Below are positions 32,646 through 60,800 of a DNA stretch of 64,000 nt, piece after piece; within the stretch, counting starts at the first letter, position 1; each line of letters opens with the position of its first letter. Source of the stretch: Amphiduros pacificus (taxonomy: Eukaryota > Annelida > Polychaeta > Phyllodocida > Hesionidae); contig OX439002.1 of NCBI GenBank assembly GCA_949316495.1, positions 16,672,001 through 16,736,000 of the forward strand, given 5' to 3'. Both the position numbers and the translations under genes were made by a program. The notes under the pieces were generated by a model. It was not told the origin of the DNA, ran no database searches, and was given only the letters and a program-made list of their open reading frames with translations.

Positions 32646-34550
32646 ATCAGATTAAGAAATTAGCCTAAGTTGATGACTGTCAAACTGGGGGATAAATTGG
32701 GTTAGGGAAAATTAAGATCATTTTGATACAATTGAATTGAAGGAAGTTGCAAATTATAGATAGGCAAATGGCAAAATTAAACAGGTAAAACGTGGTGGAA
32801 CAAAAGCCATTTTACAAGACTGAATTTCAATAGCTGAGTTGAGATAAGTCAAGAAAAGATAAGTTAAATTTGTTTGAAACATATCAGGAATCAATGGACA
32901 ATTAAAATAAAACTGGGCTTCAATCTGAAGTATTTAACATAGTGTGCCAAATCTAATTAAAGGTATTAAGCATCAATTCTACAATTTGGTGTACTTCAAA
33001 GCTTAGCCACATATGAACATCATGACAAATTGAAATCATGATAGATTAAAAAGATAAGTTGCTATAAGCCATAAAAGTTGCACTCCCAGGAAAGATCTGT
33101 CTCAGCCATAAGCTGCACGTGACGGGTAAACACGGGTAGCGTGAACTTTATTTGACCTCAATTGAGGCTCAAAGTAGGGTAGCACTCTTTGACGTCATTC
33201 TGGCACTATTCAAAGGACAATACATTTCATGACGTCATAAGCATATTGCCATACTCTTATGACGTCATTTTACCTTTCAGTGCCTCTATGATGACACTCC
33301 ACATAAAAATGATGCCAAGAAAGGAGTGTGCTTTCATTAGGGGCCTATGTGTTAAGGTCATGTTCAAACATATTTCACAGACACTGATGGCGATGGATCA
33401 ATCAAAAAGTTTATAGACATGAAAGACAAATACATTTATCATCAATATGTGAATTTTAAACGTTTTTTTTCAAAATCGGTGCTTAATCCCTTTAAGTATG
33501 AAATACTGTTAGTTCTCACAGTTGTAAGTCTAAAGATTTTGACTTTGAGAGGTCAACATAGGGGTTTGTTATCAAACATTGGTTTTGAATTACGGCAGTC
33601 TAAATAGGTATACCATTTGATGTAAAGGATTACAGAAGGTGGAGGAAAGTATATAAAGATGTATCTTGAGCTGAATTAAGGTGTGAATAACAATTAAATA
33701 AATAATAGTATATGGTTATGTTACACTTAAATAAGATAAGAACTGAGGTGTGAATAACAATGAAATATTGATCAAGTATATGGTTGTGGTGTATTGGACA
33801 TGGAAGATACAGGAGGTGTAAACTACATGTTCATTTAGGTCTATTTAAACTCAAATTCCTATATTGTTATATATATCTGAAGTATCTGTTTGATTTGCTA
33901 TTGTAATTGGAAACGTTCTGGTAAAAATTACTGAATGTATTACAAATGAATAATTTATATAAATATCATAATAAAAATATAAAGTCTGTGGGGTCTTAAG
34001 ATGAAGTAATTTGTGTAAAGGAAGTATACCTGGCAATAGTATTTGTATTTATTTATTATAATCCTGGTCTGCAAAAGAATAAAGTTTCAATTATTTTTGG
34101 CTTTAACAAAAGTGAGGGGACCATAAGATATATTTATGAGAAATATTTTTCCCAGATTTTTCATTGAACTAATTGCATCATTCAGTCTTTTTTGTTCTAG
34201 ATTCGGCTAGCAAGAAATGATTCTTAAATATGATATATGTTTTATGTACTTTATTAATATGGTCAATTTACACAATATAAAGTCATCAGGTTATTATATT
34301 TTTCATGTTAGTTTTGATACTGTTGCATCAGTTGATGAAAATCTACGTCACTGAACAATGCATTATACCCGAGAGCAATATTGCTCTCAGATTATACTAG
34401 TCTTGTAAAATGTTAATTATATTCATTTGATACAAAAATATATAACATGATACTATATGCAAAACGGCTAAATATGAATCTAAATATAAAATGACCAAAA
34501 TAATTCTGTTAATGACATCCACATAAACAATAAGTGTGTTATTTTAGGGT
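32646..34550. other. Intergenic stretch with a CRE cluster, no gene
   Basis: No recognisable protein or RNA gene. The only notable signal is the three perfect CRE palindromes at 33190-33267. Confidence 0.4.
33190..33267. promoter_or_regulatory. Three perfect CRE (TGACGTCA) sites within 78 bp
   Basis: TGACGTCA occurs at 33190-33197, 33230-33237 and 33260-33267. This palindrome is the CREB/ATF consensus. No gene start was recognised close by, so function is unproven; the sites may belong to an unrecognised repeat. Confidence 0.5.
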
Positions 34551-34553
34551 GTT

Positions 34554-34559
34554 TTTATT
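34554..34559 (-). terminator. Possible poly(A) signal for lectin receptor A
   Basis: AATAAA on the minus strand, about 0.83 kb after the stop at 35388. The distance makes this tentative. Confidence 0.2.
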
Positions 34560-35387
34560 TGTAATATATTGGGATTTATCTAAAACCTTATTATCCATCA
34601 CATTGTGCACATAGAAATACATATAACAGAATAATGTATTATTGAAGCCGTCATTAAATGAGACAATGAGACAATGATAATATGTAATTGGTCCATATAT
34701 AAGTATTTTGATGTTGAATGTAATTAGGACATAAAAATAATATTATATCAGTGGGTCCATACATGGAGAAAAGAAAAGGTTCAATGGCCTCCCAAAATGT
34801 GAGTTGTCACGAAGAAGAACCAGAAAACCACCTGCATGACTAAAAGTTTGTGTCAATCTTAAACATTGGACACATTGTAGTTGAAAGTAATGATTCGTCT
34901 CATGAACACACGACGATGGACCACCTCTGTAATTGCAATTGCAAAGTATTTAGGATAAAATTGAATGATGATCATTATTTGATACAACACTGACAATTTC
35001 ACATAATATGTTACAAGTAAACCATAATTATTTTCTAATCATACGATATCATATCTTTTGTCTTTTTTATGATGAGATTTTTTCTTAACCATGAATATGA
35101 AGATAAATGCCAGATAATTCTGCCACTTGGGTTTAGGGAAAGCCGTTCTATGGCAAAGATGAATTCTAATTATAAGAAATGATGAATTACAATTTTTAAA
35201 ACAATATCTTAATGATATTGAACGTCCTCACGGTCAACTATTAAAAAATTAGTCATGCAGCTAATCGAGTTATTTTAGTTGATATAGGTGGTTGATTTTG
35301 TAAATAATATACTTTCACTGTAATAATCTTGAGTGAATATAAACCACAGTGAGAAATCTATGAGTGCATTGGAATTGGAAGAGATTC

Positions 35388-50084
<14,697 letters not shown>

Positions 50085-51419
50085 CTTTGATAAACAGTTT
50101 CTTCGATCTTGCTAAATGTTGATTATAAATATCCTTTCTTGATTATTGCATTCCTTGGAATGTAACCACATTGAATTCAGTCATATCATTAATATCGACC
50201 TTCTATCCTGCTTGACTTAGACTCCAAGCAATGGCTATGTTATGTAAAATGAGGTCAGAACCGTTTTGATAATTAAAATAGCATCATTTACATAATTTTA
50301 ACTCATTTCTCCTCAGTTCCATTCACCACAGTTTTCCCCAAATACACTTAATCATTCTATCATTCCACGTTTGTTGTAATCCAATTTTGACTCTGATTAA
50401 AATCGTGCTAGTCCCTCTAAAGACGGTGAATTGAGAAGACTAAGTGTCTTCTAGATGGGGTTTTGGCTGAAACTGCTCTGTTGCCCTTCACTTTTGTCAC
50501 TTGCCTGTGCCATGCTTGACTTCAGTCCACCCAGGTGGAACAAGGTCTGACATCTTGTGACATGTCACCGCCATGAACATACCATCAGAAGTTCTCACCA
50601 ACGCGTGCCAATAATTGTATGTGCAATATATTTGGCCAATATGAGAAAGGATAAAATAAAAACATTAACATGAACTCATTTCGGCTGATCATTCTAAAAT
50701 GTCAATTTAAACTCGCATATTTGCGTTGCCTCCCCACCGAAAGGTCAGATTTTTCAGACATTCTTCCTTTTACTTATTGTAACTCCCACAAAAAAATACT
50801 TTCTTTAAAAAACAAGCGCTCCATTTTAAATTGCATCAGTAACTTTTGTTACTTGGTTTCCAGAACCTTTACATTCTTGTTGAGTTGAGTGAACATTAAT
50901 ATTTACACTTTGCATCTGATATAATTTGAATCATGGTCATTTGGAAACAAACATACAACTTATGCGCTGTCATTTACATATGTATATTTAACATTAAATG
51001 AAATAACGGAGAACTAAATTAGCACATTCTATTTTTCTAACCATTGGTACTTAGAGCCAAAGAAAGCTAAACTATTAAAGAGAGCATTGTAATATTGTAC
51101 ACATTTCCATTTAAATATATAAATATATATTATAGTCAGATAGCATCGACCTCAGATTCTGAAACGTCCGACTGCACATTTGACAATAACAACCTTTCTC
51201 CAAGCTAGACATGGAGTCTCCTATACACAGAGGTCACACTGAACACCGCAGTTATCTTAACTAGCGCTATTTTCACTCCAACATACTCATCATTTGATTT
51301 AACCTGATCATTTGATTTATGTCAGAAGCCTTGATCCAAATACTTTCTGCATGTCATTTTTTTCATTGTTTTTGTTTTCTTTTGTGGTGGGGGTGGGAGT
51401 GGGGGTGGCTTTTATCAAT
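50085..51419. other. Spacer between receptors, upstream of receptor A
   Basis: Should hold receptor A's promoter. No TATA box or motif cluster stands out; no other gene seen. Confidence 0.35.
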
Positions 51420-51650
51420 AAAGGTGCAAACGATCGGAATCCGCCGGCACAAGGCGGCGAGATTAGCCCGATCCGACGTAATCGTGAGCAAGCGGCACTT
51501 TCTGCTTGGTCAAGTATGTGCCAGCAGCAAGTCCCCCACCACCATGTTCGCCTGGAGGAATAACCCAGGGCATTCGGCGACCCGCAACTGCCGCCAGCAG
51601 GCACTCCGCCACCCAACCAAGTGCAAATGGCATATCAGATTTAGAAGGTA
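51420..51650 (+). other. GC-rich island with coding-like frames, origin unknown
   Basis: About 230 bp much richer in G+C than its surroundings. Overlapping plus frames read, for example, GGEISPIRRNREQAALSAWS and FGDPQLPPAGTPPPNQVQ. No start, splice pair or family match was found. It could be a gene or transposon fragment. Confidence 0.35.
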
Positions 51651-51919
51651 TTGCTGTCGATTGTGGTAGTCAAACATATTTTTTATTATCATGATATCGC
51701 CCCCAAATTTCTTAGCTCCTCAGCGAATGGAGCATTGATCATAAGTTTTTATGTGCACATCTGTAGTTCCTTGCTCTCAGCATTGCGAGGTTGAGTCATA
51801 TACCACCTCTGCAAATTTGGACCAGAACCGACTGTGAGTGTTTCAGAGATCACACCCATATCAAACTATTTTTCGCAGCCAAGAGGCACTGAGACAAAAT
51901 ATTAATTACATGTTATAGT

Positions 51920-52005
51920 TGCACAGTTGGTGGACTGCCCATGCACAACGTCCTTCCGCTTGGACAAGTATTTCCGTTGTGCATGGGCAGTCCACCAACT
52001 GTGCA
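51920..52005. repeat. Perfect 31-bp inverted repeat, 24-nt loop
   Basis: TGCACAGTTGGTGGACTGCC plus CATGCACAACG (51920-51950) pairs exactly with 51975-52005. The perfect stem could fold in DNA or RNA; it may be a young foldback element or a hairpin-RNA source. Confidence 0.92.
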
Positions 52006-52147
52006 GCGGTCTTGTTGACTATTCTAATAATTTGCGGCCAAATCCACTGCAATTTCAAGTCGATACTGGCAGAACCTGGAACAAGCCCAGTATCTGATTA
52101 AATTCCTTGCTTCTACTAATATTCGAGACAGAAAAACAGGTCATGCA

Positions 52148-52232
52148 CTTGACTGAGTTTCAGACCCGCTCCTCACGTCAGACCCAAGCAGCATAAAAAG
52201 GTTCTAGCGGGATGGTAACAATCAAACCAAGC
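52148..52232 (+). mobile_element. Mini-element (TTGACTGAG ... GGTAACARTCAA), copy
   Basis: About 85 bp: TTGACTGAGTTTCAGACCCG, CTCCTCACGTCAGACCC, GCATAAAAAGGTT, GGGATGGTAACAATCAA. The ends are inverted (TTGACTG / CARTCAA). Partial or full relatives occur at 48995, 52438, 53203, 53597, 57430, 58207, 58572 and 63903. Confidence 0.65.
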
Positions 52233-52604
52233 ACTGATTGGTGAAAAAACAAATGATTCTGCTTTGTACCGATTGAATAGCATCTGGGACATATTGAGGT
52301 TTTTGAAATTTGGAATCCCATGTCCAGTAGTGCATATGAGTCACGCCTACCAAAATATCATACAATCAAAATTGACCAATCTTGGATCATGACTTGTGAT
52401 CATTTGCCTGGTCGAGACACCCACCAATCAGTGCAAATCTTGACTGAGGTTCAGGCCCCCTCCTCACGTCATTTATTCGGTCACTAATCAGTTCACAACC
52501 AAATTTTTATGAAAAGTCATGACCTACGGCCGATCCTGTACGCATCTTTTCTAACATTGGCGGCAGGGACTAATATGGGAGAAAAGTTCCGTTTTGGGGG
52601 ATAA

Positions 52605-52990
52605 CTGGCTATGAGCTCGAGAATTGTCAGTTTGTAATTAATATGTTAAACCTGATAACATCCTTAAATGTAAAGCGGCTCTGAGTTGAATTAGAATGAA
52701 TTGAAAAATTTTGAACATTTTCCTTGATCAGTATAATCAAAAGTATGAAAGGCTAAAATAATTCCATCCATCAATAAAGCGGCCATCTTGTTGCTGTTCT
52801 GCGTCACTTCTCCCCTGGAAAATGGCTCCTGATAATTTATATTATATAAAAGATCAAATATTCTGTTAATCAGAATAATTCTGAAGAAAATTAGTTAGAC
52901 AGAAATGGAAGTTGGTAGATGTCCTGAGCCAGCACCAAAAGGCACCTTGAACAGAGGGAGTGGTTCACCATGTCGCCCTCTGGTGGAGAT
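52605..52990 (+). repeat. Dispersed repeat R1, copy 2
   Basis: Collinear with 39960-40437 (AAAGCGGCCATCTT, AAAATGGCTCCT, GAGCCAGCACCAAAAGGCAC, CGCCCTCTGGTGGAG). Confidence 0.7.
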
Positions 52991-53202
52991 TGCAGTATAA
53001 TGTTGAGTCGAAGGCGAAACATTCTGCAAGTAAAGTTCACTACACTTTATTTGAATTTAGGCTTGGATGCACATGGGCAGCGGCTGATAAACAAGGTATT
53101 GGAATGGGAAACTTGTTGTGCTGTTTCCACCTTGTTTGACCTTTTGAATGTTTGACCAACCTGGTCAATCCCGTGCTATCAATTAAATTACCTGCTTTAC
53201 CT

Positions 53203-53285
53203 GCTGAGTTACAGCCCTCTCACTCAAGAAAGAGTCCTTTATGGACCTTCACAGCATAAAAAACTTCTTAAATGGTGACAGTCAT
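53203..53285 (+). mobile_element. Mini-element, copy
   Basis: TGCTGAGTTACAGCCCTCTC, ACCTTCACAGCATAAAAAAC and GGTGACAGTCATC fit the 85-bp family described at 52148. Confidence 0.5.
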
Positions 53286-53428
53286 CTACTGTATATTTTC
53301 TCTTGCAAAAATAATGACTCTGTATATATATAGCTGTTTTTGTCATTGTCTTGCAAACATTTCCTAATTTCCATAGTCAGCGTATATACAGTCACAAACG
53401 CGCATACAAATCGCCCACCCTCTTTGAA

Positions 53429-53496
53429 ACCAAACAAGCTTCCACAACCATGTACGGTACAAACCAAACAAGCTTCCACAACCATGTACGGTACAA
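53429..53496 (+). repeat. 34-bp direct tandem duplication
   Basis: Two exact copies of AAACCAAACAAGCTTCCACA continuing ACCATGTACGGTAC. Confidence 0.9.
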
Positions 53497-53596
53497 TCTT
53501 GTACAAAGTCCAAGAACATTTTATATGCGACACCTTTTATATTTCTTGCTTGAAAGTTACTTTCCAAAAGAAAATTATACTGACAAATTAATAGGT

Positions 53597-53682
53597 TGAC
53601 TGTTACCATCCCTTGTGAACCTCTTTGATGCTGTGAGAGTCCATACAATGGGGATAGAACTGAAGCTCAGTCATACTGGGCC
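53597..53682 (-). mobile_element. Mini-element, inverted copy
   Basis: TTGACTGTTACCATCCCTTG, TGCTGTGAGAGTCCAT and GAAGCTCAGTCAT give the reverse complement of the 85-bp family. Confidence 0.6.
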
Positions 53683-53769
53683 ATTTATTGTTGTGTTCTG
53701 TCTCAAAAATGTCACATTATAAAATATACACCATACATGCATAACAAGGATTGTTGAAGATATGTATTA

Positions 53770-53775
53770 TTTATT
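53770..53775 (-). terminator. Poly(A) signal AATAAA for lectin receptor B
   Basis: Canonical hexamer on the minus strand, about 130 nt after the stop at 53903. Confidence 0.55.
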
Positions 53776-53902
53776 TCAATGTTGGGTACTAGAACGCCAT
53801 ATCATATTTGAAGAAAAAATACAAATTAAAATTAAAATTCTAATGCGTGACTTAAGGAAGCATTCTAATAAAAAAAAGCTCAGTTTCCAGTGACAATTAG
53901 GT

Positions 53903-54724
53903 CTATCGGACAGTCCTCCAGTGGAAGTTGTAAAGTTTAGGGGAATATTCAGCCGTGGGTAGGCCATGCATCGGAGGTGCCCGGGGCCTCCAGGCTGTGT
54001 AAGGTATGGAGGTTTTGCTGGCGGCTGAACCTTTGCTGGCGTTGGTCTTGTGGGTGAGATTGGTGTCAAGGCTATCACTGGATGGTCTTCGCGAGTCTGA
54101 TTCAAATGGTTCACTATCTGCTATAAACACTGCCTGACTTGCGCTGGACGAGGACAGCCTGCTCAGATAGCGATTCCTGTAGGACACGGGGTCCGTGACA
54201 CCAACCTCAATGCTCTTAGATGTTTGAGTGTCACTATCTTTCAATCTTGCCGCTCTGCTTGGATGTCTCTCACCCCTGTGAACAATATGTACATAGATAT
54301 GAAACGTTGTTTAAAATTATAGCAAGAGTATACATACGGTGTAATTGGTCCTTACCTATTTCTGCACGCAAGCACCACTCCCACTACAGCGATAAAACCA
54401 ATGAGCACACCACCAAGAGACAATGCAATAGCCATCGCTGAAACACCAAAAAAATAAATATTAGCAGTTTGATTATTAGACATTTAAAAGGCAACACCAG
54501 TCTCACCGCTTGGCTTTTAACTTATTATCACTCTATTGCCATCAACACTATTCGTGTATGGAATCTGGGACATCCAGAGAGTAAATATTCTTTTGAAAAC
54601 TGATGTTCTAGACTAAGAATTCAATGTTATGATAGATTTAAGAGGCATATATATATATAATTAACATTACCTTATTTGGACCCAATTCACTTTTAAAACT
54701 TTTGCATCCATCACAACGTAATAC

Positions 54725-54813
<89 letters not shown>

Positions 54814-57800
54814 CAGAAATTTATATATCTTTAACTTTGTCATAATCATGTTTCTGCAATGGTTCTAACACATTTTTGAACTTCAGTGACTTTCACGCAT
54901 ACGTCACAGATGGGAACATTCAATAACATCCACTTTTTCATTTTATGGTTACAATATATCTGTTTTTTTTTCAGATATTGCCAGCTTCCTGACCCAGCGC
55001 ATCAGGACCCGGTACTTATATCTGTGTGCTATTCGCCATTGTGGTGGTGTCTTGAGATGCCATACCTGACCTTGATGATTCCAAAGAAAATGAGGAGCCA
55101 TTTGGGCCTGTTGTGCTCAATGTCTGGGAAGATGTTGTCATAGCAACAGAAGTGGGAAGGTTACTACTTTCTGCTGTTGAAGCTGGAATATAGAGGGTGT
55201 AGTTCGTCTCTAAGAATAAGCCGTGATATAGAAAACAACTACAAGCTTGTAAGCACTTATGAATATATATGCTGACTTAATTAAATGCCCTATATATTAG
55301 CACAGTAATTGAGAAAATCATACGTACATTTTATCAATTACTTGTAAATACTCTTTAGAAATTAAGTGGAAAGAAGGGATATCGAGATGCATTCATATAA
55401 TGTATAGTGGGGAACAGTCTTATTCTTGAGCATTCTACATGCAGTTATATTTATATTCTTGAGCATTCTATATCATACTGCAGCTACTCTCCATGAATAT
55501 ACATTCATGTATGATGAAAAATAAATTATAATCTGTCTATATATTCCAAGCATTTCATGACTAAAATACAGCTTTTGGAAAAAATAGCAACTGCTTTTTG
55601 GGAAATTAGCGTATTTTTTCAATCAAATTAAAATATATTGTTTAGCATAATCATTCAAAGCATGTGTTAGTTACAAGAAACTTGGTAAAATAGTAAAATT
55701 CAATTTAAATATTAGCACACACAAATGTAGGCTTTGAAGTGGAGAAGAAAGGCAAGGTTGGGTTACCTTGAAGCAAGGAGGCAGTAGAATTTGGTTGAGA
55801 ATCAGAGCTTGTTTGCTTTGGAAGCTGAGAACTTATGATGGGCATCTTCGCAGTGGTATTCTGGTTAGATGTGAGATCGGCGTTTGTAGCATTTGTGTCT
55901 GTGTTTGTCACAGTGGAGTTCGATACTAATCCCATTGTGACTGTCTCAGTGAGTGTGTCATTCATGGATGAGGTTGTTGGTGCCTCTGGAGGGGTCATCT
56001 GTGTGCTTGACTGCTCCATTGATGAGTTTGTGATCGTCACAGTATTACTTACCAGTGTTGTCCCGGCAGATGATGCCACTGGAGTTGTTATTATGAATGG
56101 GAATGGTGGAGCCTCTGAAACATGGAAATCTATACATTTGGAACATTGTTTTATTTTGCTAATCTGAAGAATTTTCGAGTTTTTAACTTTAGTTTTACAA
56201 TAGTTTATAGGTTGGCAACAATTTAATCTTTAAGAATGATTGATCGATAATAAACATATTATGCTCTCCTGATATTTTGTCATTTTTCCCCCATTCATTA
56301 GATAATTTTAGAGATTGTGTCTCATGACCTTGGAGTGTAGATCAAGGTCACCACCAAGGACACCGCTTCGAGAATTTGACGAAAGGCAAATAGGTTTGGT
56401 AATGCTGTCTATGTTTGTCAACCTATGGCATTCATAAGATTTTCAGATAAGGTCACAAGAACTTAAAACGTAGCGACTCGGGAATCGTTTCAGCATCTTC
56501 ATATGATGCATCCATGATTTAAGTTTCAAGAAACCGACATATGTAGCTCAATATAAGTGCTCTACAAAAGGAATGGTTGGCCGGATACCCAGGCACTCCG
56601 ACATTACCCCTTGAGGCAAATTTGTGGGGGGATAAAAAGTCAAGATATACGTCATTTGTATATGTCATTAGAAAATAGATTGCTTTCCAATTTATCAAAA
56701 CGTACACTTCCTATCCCAGTTAACTAGTTTTTCTTTAAACCATTCCAAATACAACAACTTTTTTAAACTGCGCATGTGTGCATGAACAGAACACAGTACT
56801 AGATGGCGATTGTATAAAAAAAAACACTTCATTTAGATTCGAAATATACTTTTGTTTGGTTTTTAAGTATAACATGAGACAAAAGTATAACAGGTTGTAA
56901 AAACCTGTTCAAGATACCTACCCACTTCACAGACATATCTGTTTGTCTTGGAGCAACTTTCAGAGGACCATCTGTAGACAGTGGCCGAGAATTTGGTCAG
57001 TGCCGCACACGTGCCGACCCCACTGGGCTGGGTGATCCCCCAGAATGGCAGAATCACCTGCTCACCTGAGGAGTATAACGTATTCTCTGACATTAATCAT
57101 CTTATCAAGCCATATATTACCCATCCATGTATGTCAATGTTTGTGTTTCACGTATTTACTCAGAATTATGAGGTTACCCTTTAAAGAGACTAAACTACAG
57201 TCCCTGGTCTATTCCATGTTAATACAGGCATTAGAGACATTAGTTCCAAGTTCATTGTCCGGCCAGATATGAAATATCTATCTATCTTCACAATTCTCTT
57301 TGTTAAATAATTTAATGTGAAATATTGGTTTATGTTTCCTTATGAGATGGAGATAATGGTTTCCCTTCACCTCGGGTAACTGCCAGTTATAGGTAGAAAC
57401 AATCCTCCTTATTAGCAGATACTGGGCTAAATCAGGCTCCGTTTTACTATGGACCCTCACAGCATAACAAGGAAATCTTCTTTTTTTTTTAAAAGAATTT
57501 GTATACAGTTTCCTTTTTGAAAATGTTATCTATATTTTCTCATAATTTTGAAGTTGCCGTAAACGTAGACAACACTGACTGGCATATATTATACGTTTGC
57601 AAAAAAAAACCCCATTTCAATTCTATGTTTATTTATGCAGTTGAGGTGTCCGCCAGTCTTGTCTGTGACACTGACAGCCATTTCCGTGATCTGCAGGCCC
57701 CTCAGAAGAACGTAAGGGGGCTCAAATGTGCTAAAGTAAGGGGCTCCAGTCCAATAAAATAAGGGGCTCCAGTTCCCAAAAGCCCCCAAGCCAAAGCCCC

Positions 57801-60800
57801 CTCCTGGAGCCGTCACTGGCTACACATGTCACATGGACACAGAGATCGGCTGGACTGGCTGACCGTGGGGGTTACTATCATAGAACTAAAAAAAACAGTG
57901 TATCATTTTCTTATTGCATCAACCCATAGTCAGGGTATCATTTATAACTCTGTATCATCCTTAACTCAGGATATCAAAAGTTAAGTCAGTCATAAATCAG
58001 GGTACCAATGGAGATAGAATATTTCCCTAAAACAGGTTCTGGGTTTTTCAATTCCAACCCAGCCTCCTCCATGGGTTAAAATTATTATGAGAGTATCTTT
58101 CCCTGGGGCTGGGTGACGTACAGTGTTTACACATTAGCCCTCGTCGTCTCCGTTCGCTTAGTATAACAGTCTGTGACAACAGAGCCTTCATTATAACATA
58201 ATTTTTTTCCAGGTCTAAGACCCTGTATACAAAAAAGGTTCATAAGGGATGGTAACAGTCAAGGCTCTTTCAAAATAGGCCTGACCTGAATGTGTGAATT
58301 ACTTCTAGGAGAACACACCTGTACAAGCTATATTTCAGAAGCCAATAGGTACTGATTCAAATATTTTGTCACACGTAAAAGGTGACGAAAATAAAAATCC
58401 TGATTTGTTTCTTGTTGGGGGTAAAGCTAATATATCAATGACATATACTTTTCCAACCACATATTCCAATACCCCCCCCCCCCAAATTATAAATGATCCA
58501 TTCTAATTACTTCATGAATTGGCATCTACACGTGAACGTCAATGGCATAGTTCTCGAGCATGTACAAGAGTTGACTGAGTTGCAGCCTCCTCCACATGTC
58601 AGGACCCTCACACACAGCATGAAAGGGTTCATAAGGGATGGTAACAGTCAAGTGCAAGAGCCAACCAATTGCAGATCTGTATGATAATCACATGACAATG
58701 CGCAGTTCCTGGCCGCAAAAACAACGCATATTCCTAGTAGTATATGTAGTATATAGTAGTTTCTATCAAAACATAGTAGATAGACATGTGCACTTGTGAG
58801 ATATTAGTTTGTACCCAGCTAAGAGCAATACCACCGAAAAGAGGTTGAAATCTGTTTTTTTTTTCATATAGATTCATTTTTAACCTGGTAATGATTTAAA
58901 GATGAATTAACCAGGACTGAATAGGTTTAACAGTCGATCTATACCTCTACTTGTGCACATGCATAAACTACAGTGCATAAACTACCGTGCATAAACTACC
59001 GTGCATAAAGGACAGTGCATAAAGGACAGTGCATAAAGGACAGTGCATAAAGGACAGTGCATAAAGGACAGTGTATAAACCAGAGTGCATAAATTACAGT
59101 ACATAAACTACAGTGCATAAGCTTTAGTGCGTAAACTATGGGGCATAACCTACAATGCATAAACGACAGTGCATAAACTACGATGCATAAAAGATAATGA
59201 TAGGAACAAATAGGAAACCAATAAACACATACCAGTGTACCAGGACCAGACAGCTCTGGTGAGACCAATCAGGTAAGTATCTTTATTTTGTAGAGCCCCT
59301 GGCTGCTGGGAAACCAAAGTGTTATAAATTGTTTCACTGTCGACCCACGCGAGTTTGGCACCAATACTGTCACAGAAGGCGCGAGCTTCAAACCATGTCT
59401 TGACATTGTGATTGAAAAGGAAACAACTTCCTGAGATATCTAATGTTAAAGCAAACGAGGAATCACTGCAGGCCGAAGATGTATTATCTGAAAAAATGAA
59501 AGATCAGCTTGAACACGAAGGTCATTTCATACCTATACTATAAACATACCTATGGAATTAAAATGGTCACGGGTTTAACTTAATATCCTCGGATTTTTTT
59601 TTATAGTTGATTCTAAATCAACTATAAAATCACTCATCATAAATCACTCATCATAATCTCACCTGCTTGGCATACAAAATTTGTAGCAAATGTGCATCCA
59701 GCATCTTGCCATTTGAAAGCTTTAGTTCTCACCATCATCACACAGTCATTCTTAATGACTTGGTTTGAGGCCTTGGGTCTTCCGCTTTGCCAGTATTCAA
59801 GGCTGCTGTTGAGATCTAAATATTCAAGTGTACAATTTGCTTATGCCTTGATTATTAGATAATTCAAGACAAAGAAAAAAATTTAAAAATAGTTGGTATT
59901 TTCTCACACAAAGCCCTAAATTTAAAAAAGCTATAAAAAAGGTCAGAACAACTTTGTTAAAGAGTCTTTAAAACAAGATATACGATTGTAAGTTTGTGTG
60001 ACAACCTTTTGGTGGAATGGCGATCCATGACCAGTTGCCAATAGATTGTGAAGCTCCAAGCCACGTGACGGCCAGGCTTGTTGAGGTGGCCTTCATGGCG
60101 CCTTCCACAATGTCCTGCGTCGCCTGGTCCTGCCGGGTAAAACATATCTTATACAGTCTCAGCAGATGGGCAAGACGGGACATACTGGGAATCTCTATGT
60201 TCAGCTACGTCTTAATATTTTATGTTTAATATTGCATTAATAAGGATTTCAAGATATTTATGTTATTTATTTTTTAGGACAATAAAAAGAGGAGCGTGTT
60301 TCTCATCAACGTCTATATTTTTTACTCAAAACGTAAACGTAGGGATGAGAATGAAGATAGTTGGCCTTCATTAGCAGTACGTTTAAGGACAAATATTTAA
60401 AAAAAGATGAGGAATTATATTGGGAAACATGAAAGTATTGAGCGTGTGAGGAAATATCTACATGTATAATGGTAAAATTGCCGGTGATGTTCTTGAGGCC
60501 AGTGATATTGTTACAGGCCGCCTGCACCTCACTCCATGGTCGACTGTCCGCGGGAATAGTGTAACAGATAGGCGAGTACTTCGACGTGTGGTAACAACCA
60601 TCGCCTGCAATAGTGCAACATTTAAGGTTTTTTTTTAAAGAATAGCCAATGGTTGTACTGGTCAACATATTATTAAAGATATTGAAATGTAAGCAAATGC
60701 ATTCACTTTTAAACTGTGGAGCATATAACTGGTGCAGAAAGGGTAAATCCCACGAGAATGTTTGGTTAAAAACACACATACAAGGTCCCAGTGTCCAGAG

